From assembly GCA_039025395.1 (NCBI GenBank), contig JBCCOK010000010.1, positions 32,499 through 96,498 on the forward strand: a DNA stretch of 64,000 nt, in the 5' to 3' direction. Each line of letters begins with the position of its first letter. The stretch's first letter is position 1. Shown one piece after another: positions 8,182-17,258 of the stretch. The stretch comes from Hoeflea_A sp039025395 (GTDB lineage: Bacteria > Pseudomonadota > Alphaproteobacteria > Rhizobiales > Rhizobiaceae). A program made the translations under genes and the position numbers. Below the pieces are notes generated by a model, which saw nothing but the letters and a program-made list of their open reading frames with translations, did no database searches and was not told where the DNA came from.

Positions 8182-10548
8182 TTAACGCCTCTCCTCTTCG
8201 ACGGGATCGTTGCTTGCAATCGGAACGGCAGGTCGCAAGCGGATACGCATCAATGACAGTATTGCGAGCCCGGCGACCAGCACCACGGCAATCTCGCCCC
8301 ATGTGTCCGTGCCGCGGAAGTCGACAAGGATCACGTTGACGATATTGCCGCCGTTGGCAATCGGGACGGAGTAGCGGGTGAAGAAATCGGACAGCGTCTG
8401 ATCGAACGGCAGTTGTGTCACGTTGAGCAACAACAGAACGAAAGCCGTCGCGCAGACGACCGATATGCTCATGTCAATCACCCGCGTGCCGACCGAACGA
8501 TGGTCTGTCGGCGTGAGCCGCAAGCGCGTCATCACCAGGGCGAGGATCACAACCGAAAGCGTTTCGACCATGAACTGGGTAAATGACAGGTCCGGTGCGC
8601 CGAACAGCATAAAGATGAGAGCGACCGCAAAGCCCTGGATACCAAGAGAGACGATCGCCGTGAGCCGGTTTTTTGCGTAAATCACGGCCAGAAGTCCGAC
8701 GACAGCGATGGCCATGATCACCATCTCGTAGAGCGCCATGTCATGGGGGAAGCGTGGCATCGCCGGCAGCTCGTCGTAGACAAACATCGGGACCAACAGG
8801 CAAAGCGCCAGCACGATGAAGGTCGTCTTCATGTAAATTTCCAGACGACCGGGCTGAACGATCTGGGTAAACCAGAAAGACATGCGCACAAGGCCGCGAA
8901 TGAACTGATCAAAGCCCCTATCGGGTCCCCACCCGATTGTTTCCAGCACCGTTGCCATCGCCGATCTCATCCGTTCGAGGTTTCGATAAGCAACGACACC
9001 GAAAACAATCGTAATGACCGACAACAGGAGCGGAACCCCAATCGGCGGAATGAGCGAGATGTAGACCTCCACCGGCTCGCCCGCCACGGCTGTCGACATG
9101 GGGTCCGATATGTAGCGGTGGACCACGCCGGAAAAGACTGCTGTCAAAAGGCTCAGCGCCGCCAGCACAACAGGGCCCAGCCAGAGCAGAACGGGACCGT
9201 CATGCGGGTGTTCGGTGGGTGATTTCTTCTCACCGAGGAAAGGCTTCAGGGCCACCGCAAAGCCGATGACAAACATCAACCCGTTGCCGACAATCGCAAC
9301 CAGCGTAAAAAACAGTGGCCACGAACCCGGATGCCAGAGCCCCGCATAGATCTCTTCCTTGGCGAGAAATCCGAAAAATGGCGGCAGGCCGGCCATCGAA
9401 ATTGCCGAGGCGATTGCTGCCCCGAAAACAATCGGCATGGCGGTTATCAAGCCGCCGACCTTGTTGATATCGCGGGTTCCGGCTTCGTGATCGATGGCGC
9501 CCGCAACCATGAACAGCGCGCCCTTGAACATCGAATGAGCGACGAGATAAAGGACTGCGGCTTCAATTGCCTTTTCGTAACCGAAGCCCGTCAGCATCAC
9601 CAGCAGGCCAAGCGACGAGACGGTGGTGTAGGCGAGCATCAGCTTCATATCGGTCTGTCGAACAGCGAGGAGCGTGCCAACGATCAGCGTGGTGCCGCCA
9701 AAAAGCGGAAGCACGGTCTCCCATGCGGCCGTGTCGCCGAGCACCGGGTTCATGCGCATCAGCAGATACACGCCGGCCTTTACCATGGTTGCCGAATGCA
9801 GGTAGGCGGACACCGGCGTCGGTGCCTCCATGGCATTGGGCAACCAGAAATGCAGCGGAAACTGCGCGGATTTGGTAAAGGCGCCACCGAGGACAAGAAC
9901 CAGGATTGCGATGTAATAGGGGCTGTCGACCAGCGCGACATCGGCGCGCAAGAGCAGGGACAGTTCGGTGATGCCTGTGACGTTCCAGATCAGCAACATT
10001 CCGGCCAACAGGAACAGGCCGCCGCCACCGGTCACCACGAGCGCCTGAAGGGCGGCGCGCCGCGACACCTCGCGCTTGTGGTCGAAGCCGATAAGCAGAA
10101 ATGATGTGATCGACGTCAGTTCCCAGAACACGAAGAACATCAGAAAACTGTCGGCAACCACGAGGCCGAGCATCGATCCCATGAACATGAGGATGAATGA
10201 GTAAAACCGGCCCAGCTGCGGGTGTTTTTTCAGATAGCCGCCGCTGTACATGACGATCAGCACACCGATGCCGCTGATCAGCAAGGCGAAGGTCAGGGAA
10301 AGCCCGTCGATGAACCAGGAGAAGTTAACCCGGTAAGCCGGGATCCACTGGTAGCCGCCGGTGACGACCTCGCCGCGTTCGATTTCCGGGAGGAAGGTAA
10401 AGAAGTGCCAAAAGACTACGGCCGGCACAATCGCCAGAACCCACGCCGTGTTGTGTTTGAAGATACGGGTCAACGCCGGTGCGAAGACTGCCGCAATGAA
10501 GGGTAACAGCAAGACAATCAAGGTCGTGCTGTGCGTCGTGGCGTCCAT
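8182..10548 (-). CDS. phaA: Monovalent cation/H+ antiporter subunit A (NuoL-like)
   Basis: A 788-residue MrpA/PhaA subunit, the largest of the complex. The NuoL-like core (about residues 1-500) has the conserved glutamate in FFVFWELTSITSFLLIGFD and the lysines in FTKSAQFPLHFWLP and TMVKAGVYLLMR. The C-terminal 250 residues hold the extra MrpA helices, including the PDLSFTQFMVETLSVV motif and the MbhE-like end. It is the first gene of the minus-strand operon. The promoter should lie in the 190-bp divergent spacer shared with msrB (10549-10738). Confidence 0.95.
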   Translation of the reverse strand: MDATTHSTTLIVLLLPFIAAVFAPALTRIFKHNTAWVLAIVPAVVFWHFFTFLPEIERGEVVTGGYQWIPAYRVNFSWFIDGLSLTFALLISGIGVLIVMYSGGYLKKHPQLGRFYSFILMFMGSMLGLVVADSFLMFFVFWELTSITSFLLIGFDHKREVSRRAALQALVVTGGGGLFLLAGMLLIWNVTGITELSLLLRADVALVDSPYYIAILVLVLGGAFTKSAQFPLHFWLPNAMEAPTPVSAYLHSATMVKAGVYLLMRMNPVLGDTAAWETVLPLFGGTTLIVGTLLAVRQTDMKLMLAYTTVSSLGLLVMLTGFGYEKAIEAAVLYLVAHSMFKGALFMVAGAIDHEAGTRDINKVGGLITAMPIVFGAAIASAISMAGLPPFFGFLAKEEIYAGLWHPGSWPLFFTLVAIVGNGLMFVIGFAVALKPFLGEKKSPTEHPHDGPVLLWLGPVVLAALSLLTAVFSGVVHRYISDPMSTAVAGEPVEVYISLIPPIGVPLLLSVITIVFGVVAYRNLERMRSAMATVLETIGWGPDRGFDQFIRGLVRMSFWFTQIVQPGRLEIYMKTTFIVLALCLLVPMFVYDELPAMPRFPHDMALYEMVIMAIAVVGLLAVIYAKNRLTAIVSLGIQGFAVALIFMLFGAPDLSFTQFMVETLSVVILALVMTRLRLTPTDHRSVGTRVIDMSISVVCATAFVLLLLNVTQLPFDQTLSDFFTRYSVPIANGGNIVNVILVDFRGTDTWGEIAVVLVAGLAILSLMRIRLRPAVPIASNDPVEEERR

Positions 10549-10738
10549 TCTTACTCCCGGGAGACTGTCCCCTTCACAATCGCGGCAAACTTAATGACGC
10601 ACTGCATCAACGGCAAGGTCGCAGCCGCCGATTTCCACCCGAATCCCCGCTCAAACGCGGTTTTACGCTATTTTGATGTCACCATTCTTGAACCAACACG
10701 GCTGCGACACTAAACCGGTGTAATCAGGAGGTTAACCA

Positions 10739-11161
10739 ATGAGCGATACAAAATCCGCCAAGATCCGGAAATCAGACGAACAATGGCGCGCTCAACTGTC
10801 GCCCGAACAGTATCATGTGACCCGCCGGGGCGGCACTGAACGCGCCTTTACCGGCCCCTATTGGGACTCCAAGGAAAAAGGCCTTTATCATTGCGTTTGC
10901 TGTGACAGGCCCTTGTTTCACTCCGATACAAAATATGACTCCGGCACCGGCTGGCCGAGTTTTTATTCCCCGATTGAGCCGGATGCCGTAACGGAGCATT
11001 CCGACCGGTCTTTGTTCATGAAGCGGACGGAAATTAAGTGTGCCGACTGCGATGCACATCTTGGCCATGTGTTCAATGACGGGCCGCATCCCACCGGATT
11101 GCGCTATTGCATGAACGGAACCGCACTTGTCTTCAAACCGTCAAACGACAATGAAGGTTAA
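10739..11161 (+). CDS. msrB: Peptide-methionine (R)-S-oxide reductase
   Basis: MsrB reduces methionine-R-sulfoxide in oxidised proteins. The 140-residue protein keeps the zinc cysteines C52/C55 and C101/C104, the SGTGWPSF motif and the catalytic C124 in LRYCMNG. No resolving cysteine pair is obvious outside the zinc site. AGGAGG sits seven bases before the ATG. The gene is divergent from the pha operon and is a single-gene unit facing the next minus-strand gene. Confidence 0.95.
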   Translation: MSDTKSAKIRKSDEQWRAQLSPEQYHVTRRGGTERAFTGPYWDSKEKGLYHCVCCDRPLFHSDTKYDSGTGWPSFYSPIEPDAVTEHSDRSLFMKRTEIKCADCDAHLGHVFNDGPHPTGLRYCMNGTALVFKPSNDNEG

Positions 11162-11167
11162 CGGCGA

Positions 11168-11527
11168 TTACTGCGGCCGTATGTAACGGCCGTAGACCCA
11201 TCCGGGCTCCCAGTTGCCCGTATCTGCAGGGTCGTGCCAAACTTCGCACCAGGTAAATCGAACCTTTTCAACCTGATCGGCAAGGGCCATTGCCGAAATA
11301 TCCTTGAGGCTGACACCGTTCATGCAACGACCGGTCATCATCAGAGCGGTACCGTTCGGATAACCGGCGCGGATGGCGGATTGAGGCGATGGCCAGGCGC
11401 GGACGTTCAAAACATCGTCCCAATCCACATTTGCGACCTCCCACGATACGAAGGTGTTTGCCTGGGCAGCAGGAGTGGCGAGAGACGAGGCTACGAAAAT
11501 GGCGGCGAGCAGAGAGCGGTTCATCAT
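11168..11527 (-). CDS. Secreted SH3-like domain protein
   Basis: A small exported protein of about 119 residues. It has a signal peptide (MMNRSLLAAIFVASSLATPAAQA) and then a bacterial SH3-type fold with the typical LNVRAWPSPQS segment near its start and a closing GWVYGRYIRP strand. Two cysteines (GRCMNG and TWCEVW) may pair. SH3b domains in the periplasm usually bind cell-wall peptides, which is inference here. GGAAGG lies upstream of two adjacent ATGs (11527 and 11524). It is convergent with msrB, with only six bases between the stops. Confidence 0.8.
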   Translation of the reverse strand: MMNRSLLAAIFVASSLATPAAQANTFVSWEVANVDWDDVLNVRAWPSPQSAIRAGYPNGTALMMTGRCMNGVSLKDISAMALADQVEKVRFTWCEVWHDPADTGNWEPGWVYGRYIRPQ

Positions 11528-11702
11528 CTTTACCTTCCGTTGGATGGGGACTGTGCATATCGGATCGCGCCACGTTAAAACTGCAGGCATTAACGCGGAC
11601 TGACGACACGGTTCATGTCTCATTCACCGACGTCTTGAACCACCGTCCGCCCGCCTTTATCTGCGTTCCAAGGACACAGACACACCATCACAAGGGCAAT
11701 TC

Positions 11703-13790
11703 ATGTTCAACAAACTTCCGCAGGCGCCGGTCGCGCAAAAACGGCCGACAAGCGATACAAGGCACGGCATCGAGCGGACCGACGACTATGCATGGTTGCG
11801 CGCCGAAAACTGGCAAGAGGTGTTCAAGGACCCTTCAGTGCTTGATCCCGACATAAGGGCCTATCTCGAAGCCGAAAATGCGTACCAAAAGGAGGCCATG
11901 GCCGATACCGGACAGCTGCAAGAAGAGCTGTTCGCCGAAATGAAAGGGCGCATCAAAGAGGATGATGCCTCGGTCCCCTCCCCCGACGGACCATTCGCCT
12001 ATGGTACGGCATTTGTCACCGGCGGCGAACAACCGCGTTATTTCCGCGTTCCAAGGAAGGGCGGAGACGAGGAATTGCTGCTCGATGGTGACAAGGAAGC
12101 CGGTGAGCGATCCTATTTCCGTTTGGCGGGCGCCAATCACTCGCCGGATCACAAACGCATGATCTGGGGTTATGACGACAAGGGATCGGAGTTTTTCAAC
12201 CTGCGGGTTCGCGATCTTGCGAGCGGTCACGATCTGGACGATCTGATCGAGAACTGCAGCGGAGGCGGCGTCTGGTCACCGGATGCGAGCGGGTTCTTCT
12301 ACACCTTGCTCGATGCCAATCATCGTCCTTCAAAGGTCTATCACCATGCGATCGGAACCCAGCAATCGCGCGACCGTCTGGTGTTCGAAGAACAGGATCC
12401 GGGTTTTTTTGTCAGCGTGTTTGGAAGCAAGCTGGACGATTTCGTGTTCATCAACATCCACGATCACGAAACGTCGGAATACTATCTCGTTGCAGCTGAC
12501 GACCCGACGGCGGCACCGAAGCGCGTTGCGGCGCGCGAAACCGGCATTCAGTACGACATGCATGAGGGCGGCGACGTCTTCTTCATCCTGACCAATGCGG
12601 ACGGGGCAAAAGATTTCAAAATCGTGGAAACGCCAACCGCGGCGCCGGGCCGCGAAAACTGGCGCGAAGTCGTCGCCCACAAACCCGGTCGACTGATCCT
12701 CGCGCATGCCGTCTTTGCCGGCTACCTGGTGTGGCTGGAACGCGAAGACGGCCTGCCGCGCATTGTGGTTCGCGACAGGAAAAGCGGCGAAGAACATGCG
12801 ATCGACTTCGATGAGGATGCCTATTCCCTTGGGCTTCAGGGGTCGCTGGAATACGACACCGAGATCATCCGCTTTACCTATTCGTCCATGACGACGCCTT
12901 CGCAGCAGTTCGACTACAATATGCGAACCCGCGAACGGGTGTTGCTGAAAACGCAGGAAGTTCCGTCAGGCCACGATCCGGCAGACTATGTCACCCGCCG
13001 TGTCATGGCGCCGTCGCACGACGGCACGATGGTGCCGGTCAGCCTGCTTTACCACAAGACAACAAAACTGGACGGATCCGCGCCTTGCCTGCTTTACGGC
13101 TACGGTTCCTACGGCGCGACCATTCCAGCTTCCTTCAGCACCAGTTGCCTGTCGCTCGTCGACCGGGGATTTGTGTATGCCATTGCGCATATTCGCGGTG
13201 GCAAGGACAAAGGATATGCATGGTATGAAGATGGAAAAAGACTCAATAAAATTAACACGTTTCTCGACTTTATCGCGGCTGGCGAATATTTGGTCAAAGA
13301 CGATTTCACGCGGTACGACCGCATTGTCGCCCAGGGCGGATCCGCGGGCGGTATGCTGATGGGCGCGGTGGTGAATATGGCGCCGGAGCGCTTCGGCGCA
13401 ATCATCGCCGCGGTTCCGTTTGTCGACGTTCTAACGACCATGCTCGACGATACACTGCCCCTGACGCCGGCAGAGTGGCCGGAATGGGGCAATCCGATCC
13501 TGTCGAAAGAGGACTACCAGTACATTGCCTCCTATTCGCCCTACGACAATGTAGGCGAATCTGGGTATCCGCCGATTCTGGTCACGGCCGGATTGACCGA
13601 TCCACGTGTAACCTATTGGGAGCCCGCGAAGTGGGTTGCCAAATTCCGCGCGGTCAAATCCGGTGATGCGCCGGTGCTCCTCAAGACCAACATGGACGCC
13701 GGCCATGCCGGTGCTTCCGGACGATTTCAAAGGTTGGAAGAGGTCGCTTTCGAATACGCGTTTGCCCTTAAAGTCGCAGGCAAGGCGTAA
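11703..13790 (+). CDS. ptrB: Oligopeptidase B (S9A serine peptidase)
   Basis: This cytosolic peptidase cleaves short peptides after basic residues. At 695 residues it is full length: an N-terminal seven-bladed propeller (about 75-410) gates the C-terminal alpha/beta-hydrolase domain. The catalytic triad is visible as S547 in GGSAGGML, D633 in LTDPRVTYW and H668 in NMDAGHAGASGR. The GGSAGG form of the nucleophile motif and the NMDAGHxG ending fit oligopeptidase B better than prolyl oligopeptidase. It is monocistronic, between the SH3 gene and a siderophore-interacting protein. Confidence 0.93.
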   Translation: MFNKLPQAPVAQKRPTSDTRHGIERTDDYAWLRAENWQEVFKDPSVLDPDIRAYLEAENAYQKEAMADTGQLQEELFAEMKGRIKEDDASVPSPDGPFAYGTAFVTGGEQPRYFRVPRKGGDEELLLDGDKEAGERSYFRLAGANHSPDHKRMIWGYDDKGSEFFNLRVRDLASGHDLDDLIENCSGGGVWSPDASGFFYTLLDANHRPSKVYHHAIGTQQSRDRLVFEEQDPGFFVSVFGSKLDDFVFINIHDHETSEYYLVAADDPTAAPKRVAARETGIQYDMHEGGDVFFILTNADGAKDFKIVETPTAAPGRENWREVVAHKPGRLILAHAVFAGYLVWLEREDGLPRIVVRDRKSGEEHAIDFDEDAYSLGLQGSLEYDTEIIRFTYSSMTTPSQQFDYNMRTRERVLLKTQEVPSGHDPADYVTRRVMAPSHDGTMVPVSLLYHKTTKLDGSAPCLLYGYGSYGATIPASFSTSCLSLVDRGFVYAIAHIRGGKDKGYAWYEDGKRLNKINTFLDFIAAGEYLVKDDFTRYDRIVAQGGSAGGMLMGAVVNMAPERFGAIIAAVPFVDVLTTMLDDTLPLTPAEWPEWGNPILSKEDYQYIASYSPYDNVGESGYPPILVTAGLTDPRVTYWEPAKWVAKFRAVKSGDAPVLLKTNMDAGHAGASGRFQRLEEVAFEYAFALKVAGKA

Positions 13791-13887
13791 GGCGAGCGAT
13801 GGCGGCCGGTTTGCGCAAACGCCCGACTGGAACTCGTTTCACCGGCCTCTATAACATGAATTTGATTGTCAGTTTTAATCGGGGTTT

Positions 13888-14688
13888 TTGACCAAGATGA
13901 TACAGCGAAATGAAGGTCGTCGCAGACGGATTTTGAATGTGGTCCGCAGCGATTTACTAACGCCCACGATGCAGCGGGTCACACTCGGCGGCAACGATCT
14001 CAGTGACTTTCCGCCCGGCAAGGAGAGCGCTCACGTGAAGCTGCTTGTACCCGAGCAAGACCAAAGCAAAGACTCCTTTCTCGAATTGCTCGAGAGCGGC
14101 TCAAAAGAGATAATGCGGCGCACCTACACGGTGCGTCACCACCGCCCCGATGCGCTTGAAATCGACATCGACTTTGTGGTTCACGAGGGCGGTGGGCCGG
14201 CGTGTTCATGGGCGTTGTCCGCAAAACCGGGCGACTTCATCGGCGTTGCCGGCCCCGGGCCGGTCAAGAAACCCGCGGACGGTGCCGATTGGTATCTCTT
14301 CGGCGCCGACATGTCGGCAATTCCGGCAGCAGCTGCCGCGCTCGAGGCACTGCCGGCCAATGCCGTCGGGCATGCGGTTTTCGAAATAACCAATGATGAC
14401 GATATTCAGCCGATGAATGTCCCGGAAGGCATTCAGGTACATTGGCTCGTGCATGAAGATCCGCACCGGTCGAGCACACAACAATTGGAGTTTTTCAAAT
14501 CGGTTGAGTGGCGGAAGGGCCTGCCAGGCATTTTTGTGGCTGGCGAATCAGGCGCGGTTGCCGGTCTTCGGCATCATCTGATCAATGAGCGCGGCCTCGA
14601 CAAGAGAGCCATGTATATCAGTGCCTACTGGAAAATCGGGCTGATTGAAGATGAACATCAGGTGGTCAAGCGTGACGAAGCGGCATGA
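13888..14688 (+). CDS. Siderophore-interacting protein (FAD-dependent ferric-siderophore reductase)
   Basis: A 266-residue flavoprotein of the SIP/ViuB family. The FAD-binding barrel shows RRTYTVRHH, the loop SWALSAKPGDFIGVAGPG, and the C-terminal NAD(P)H-binding part shows LFGADMSAIPA and VAGESGAVAGLR, ending with the family motif YWKIG. Such proteins release iron by reducing ferric siderophores in the cytosol. No siderophore transporter is adjacent. The start is a TTG at 13888 or the ATG three codons later at 13897. Neither has an ideal ribosome-binding site. Confidence 0.9.
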   Translation: MTKMIQRNEGRRRRILNVVRSDLLTPTMQRVTLGGNDLSDFPPGKESAHVKLLVPEQDQSKDSFLELLESGSKEIMRRTYTVRHHRPDALEIDIDFVVHEGGGPACSWALSAKPGDFIGVAGPGPVKKPADGADWYLFGADMSAIPAAAAALEALPANAVGHAVFEITNDDDIQPMNVPEGIQVHWLVHEDPHRSSTQQLEFFKSVEWRKGLPGIFVAGESGAVAGLRHHLINERGLDKRAMYISAYWKIGLIEDEHQVVKRDEAA

Positions 14689-14740
14689 CGTTTACCGGAC
14701 AGACTGCTGAACGAATAAAACGTCCGCATGGGTCCGCAAA

Positions 14741-14766
14741 AAACCCCGGTCGTATCGCCGGGGTTT
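14741..14766. terminator. Bidirectional rho-independent terminator
   Basis: A perfect 9-bp stem (AAACCCCGG / CCGGGGTTT) with an 8-base loop lies between the convergent SIP and sodB genes. A-rich sequence precedes and T-rich sequence follows it, so it can end both transcripts. Confidence 0.85.
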
Positions 14767-14788
14767 CTTTAGGCATATCATCGAAGCC

Positions 14789-15385
14789 CTACGCGGGTTC
14801 ATAAAGTTCCAGGACATAATCCCAGTTAATGAGGCTGTCGACAAAGGCTTCCAGATATTTGGGCCGCGCGTTGCGGTAGTCGATGTAATAGGAGTGTTCC
14901 CATACGTCGACGCCGAGGATCGGGCTGGCGTCATGAACAAGCGGGTTTTCGCCGTTGGGTGTCTTCATGATTTCAAGCTTGCCGCCCTTGACCGCAAGCC
15001 AGGCCCAACCGGAGCCGAATTGGGTCATGCCGGCATTGATGAAATCGGCGCGGAACTTGTCGTAGCCGCCGAGATCGGAGTCGATGGCCGAGGCAAGCGC
15101 GCCCGGAAGGCTGGTTCCGCCACCGCCCTTTTTCATCCACTTCCAGAAATGGACGTGATTGTAGTGCTGCGCTGCATTGTTGAAGAGGCCTGGATTGGAG
15201 CCGAACGACTGCTTGACGACGTCTTCAAGCGTATGGCCTTCCATGCCGGCCTCTGCCGCCAGCTTGTTGCCGTTGTCGACATAGGCCTTGTGGTGCTTGT
15301 CGTGATGATATTCCAACGTCTCGCGGGACATATAGGGATCCAGCGCGTCATAGTCGTAGGGAAGATCTGGAAGTTCGAAAGCCAT
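14789..15385 (-). CDS. sodB: Superoxide dismutase [Fe/Mn]
   Basis: A 198-residue Fe/Mn superoxide dismutase. Metal ligands are H27 (LEYHHDKHH), a histidine in AAQHYNHVHFWKWM, and the aspartate and histidine of GVDVWEHSYYIDYRN. The outer-sphere position is in the GSGWAWL region. The ATG at 15385 is preceded by GAGGAGAG. The longer in-frame extension upstream is not family-like. Metal choice (Fe, Mn or cambialistic) cannot be settled by eye. Confidence 0.94.
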   Translation of the reverse strand: MAFELPDLPYDYDALDPYMSRETLEYHHDKHHKAYVDNGNKLAAEAGMEGHTLEDVVKQSFGSNPGLFNNAAQHYNHVHFWKWMKKGGGGTSLPGALASAIDSDLGGYDKFRADFINAGMTQFGSGWAWLAVKGGKLEIMKTPNGENPLVHDASPILGVDVWEHSYYIDYRNARPKYLEAFVDSLINWDYVLELYEPA

Positions 15386-15520
15386 GTCACTCTCCTCTTC
15401 AGGCATTCGGCCAATTTTCTCGTTGGCGTGGAACATAGGTGCGAGGCTCGCTGGCGGCAAGCCATCGACCGCGGATTATTTCGCCGTTTATCGGCCGTTA
15501 GACGAACAGCGTGCCTGTCT

Positions 15521-16399
15521 TCAGATTTTCACTCCGGCGTGTGCCCAGCTCCAGTAGAGATCGCGGGCGCGCCGGGCAACCGGACCGGCTTGCAGTTCCC
15601 GGTCCTCGATCCGGGTGATCGGTACGACCTTTGAATGGTTGCCGGTCGAAAAGATTTCATCCGCATCCAAGAAATCGGCGACATGAAGACGCTTTTCGAC
15701 AATTTCGAGACCATCCTGTTGCAAAAGCGCAATGATGCGGGCACGCGTAATTCCAGCCAGAAACGTTCCGTTTGGAACCGGCGTGAACACGACCCCGTCC
15801 TTGACCAGGAACACATTCGAGGTGCCCGTCTCGGCAACATTGCCAAGCATATCGAGAACGAGTGCATTGTCGAAACCGCGTGATTTAGCCTCGAGTATCG
15901 CCCGCCCGTTGTTCGGATAGAGACAGCCGCTTTTCGCATCCGTCGGCATGGTTTCAAAGGACGGTCGCCGGAAGGGCGAAACGGTTACCGAAAATCCCTC
16001 TGAGGGTATCATCGGCACCTCATAAAGGCATAAGCAGAACCGTGTCGACTCGCGGTCCGCCGGAACCGACATGTAACCGCCTTGTTCGGCCCAGTACATC
16101 GGCCTTATGTAAACCGCCGTCTTTCCGTCGAACTTCTTCAGCCCGTCATGCGACAATGCCTCGATCTCTTCTGCCGCCATTGTCGCATTTAGCCCAAGCG
16201 CTTCCGCCGAGGCGTTCACACGGGCGCAATGCAGATCAAGATCCGGCGCGACATTTTCGAACCACCGTGCTCCATCAAAGACGGACGTGCCAAGCCACAT
16301 CGCATGCGAGCGCGGGCCCAGAAGCGGCACGTTGCCTTCGTGCCAGTCGCCGTCGACGAATGTCCAAGTGGTCGAGGTGACCTCCGTTCGTACTGTCAT
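15521..16399 (-). CDS. Branched-chain amino acid aminotransferase family (class IV PLP enzyme)
   Basis: A 292-residue fold-type IV aminotransferase with the start region GTSVFDGARWFE, YIRPMYWAEQGGY, the PLP lysine in TDAKSGCLYPNNGRA and the phosphate-binding segments ETGTSNVFLVKDG and NGTFLAGITRARII. The best guess is a branched-chain aminotransferase using 2-oxoglutarate, acting on Leu/Ile/Val. Class IV also includes D-amino-acid and aminodeoxychorismate enzymes, so substrate choice is inferred. It is divergent from the haloacid dehalogenase gene. Confidence 0.85.
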   Translation of the reverse strand: MTVRTEVTSTTWTFVDGDWHEGNVPLLGPRSHAMWLGTSVFDGARWFENVAPDLDLHCARVNASAEALGLNATMAAEEIEALSHDGLKKFDGKTAVYIRPMYWAEQGGYMSVPADRESTRFCLCLYEVPMIPSEGFSVTVSPFRRPSFETMPTDAKSGCLYPNNGRAILEAKSRGFDNALVLDMLGNVAETGTSNVFLVKDGVVFTPVPNGTFLAGITRARIIALLQQDGLEIVEKRLHVADFLDADEIFSTGNHSKVVPITRIEDRELQAGPVARRARDLYWSWAHAGVKI

Positions 16400-16566
16400 G
16401 ATCCGTTCCTCAATTTCGCCGGGCCTGTGCCGGGCCTCCCGTTACCACTCAAGTTCATCGCGTGTACAAGGTCAATATCCAAGGATTGGCAGAAGCGCCG
16501 CGCCGACAACCTTGACGAAGCCGAACAGCCGGAACATTCTCCTGCGCAAAAGAAAGGACCGCTGCA

Positions 16567-17229
16567 ATGCCACCCGCAAATCCTTACGCGGCTTATGTGT
16601 TTGATGCCTACGGAACGCTGTTTGACGTGCATGCGGCGGTCCGCCGCCACGCCGCGGATATCGGTCCGAAGGGTCCCCTATTGTCCGAAATCTGGCGCAG
16701 CAAACAGCTTGAATACTCTTGGGTGCGCGCGCTGATGGGCGCTTACACGGATTTCTGGCAACTGACGGAGCAGGCGCTGGACCATGCGCTGGCGCGCGTG
16801 CCTGAAGTGGATCCCAGGCACCGCGAAGCGTTGCTGGAAGCCTATTGGAAGCTGGATTGCTACGAGGAAGTCCCGACTGTCCTCAAGTCTCTGAAGGATA
16901 GCGGTGCAAGACTGGCGATTTTGTCCAACGGTTCACCCGAAATGCTTGCATCAGCCGTCAAGAATGCAGCGCTCGACACGATCCTTGACGACGTCTTTTC
17001 CGTCGACGCACTCGAGACCTTCAAGACGGCGCCCACCGTTTATGAAATGGTGACGACAATCTACCGGCTTTATCCGGACGCGGTTTCGTTCCAGTCGTCG
17101 AACCGCTGGGACATAGCGGGTGCAAAGAAGTTTGGGTTCAGAACGGTGTGGATCAACCGGACATCCAACCCGGACGAATATCTGGATTTTTCGCCGGACG
17201 CCGTCCTTCCGAACCTGCAGAAGCTTTGA
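16567..17229 (+). CDS. (S)-2-haloacid dehalogenase (HAD type II)
   Basis: A 220-residue HAD-superfamily enzyme of the L-2-haloacid dehalogenase type, which hydrolyses (S)-2-haloalkanoates to (R)-2-hydroxyacids. The nucleophile D13 lies in YVFDAYGTLFD. The substrate-side arginine is in YSWVRALMGAYTDF. Motif II is ILSNGSP, the lysine/tyrosine pair is FKTAPTVYEM, and the type-II signature SSNRWDIAGAKKFGF supplies Ser, Asn and Asp. All classical L-DEX positions that I can map are present, so an active dehalogenase is likely. It has its own promoter region, opposite the aminotransferase. Confidence 0.88.
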   Translation: MPPANPYAAYVFDAYGTLFDVHAAVRRHAADIGPKGPLLSEIWRSKQLEYSWVRALMGAYTDFWQLTEQALDHALARVPEVDPRHREALLEAYWKLDCYEEVPTVLKSLKDSGARLAILSNGSPEMLASAVKNAALDTILDDVFSVDALETFKTAPTVYEMVTTIYRLYPDAVSFQSSNRWDIAGAKKFGFRTVWINRTSNPDEYLDFSPDAVLPNLQKL

Positions 17230-17258
17230 GGGTCGGGCAAAGACACTTCAGTGGATCT

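Noticed and set aside
7760..8302. Longer phaB starting inside phaA (8302)
   Set aside because: The extra 41 residues are out-of-frame phaA sequence. The family start MRTLIFRT is at 8179, right after the phaA stop.
11168..11623. Longer N-terminus for the SH3-like protein (start at 11623)
   Set aside because: It would hide a clear signal peptide that begins at 11527/11524, where GGAAGG provides a ribosome-binding site.
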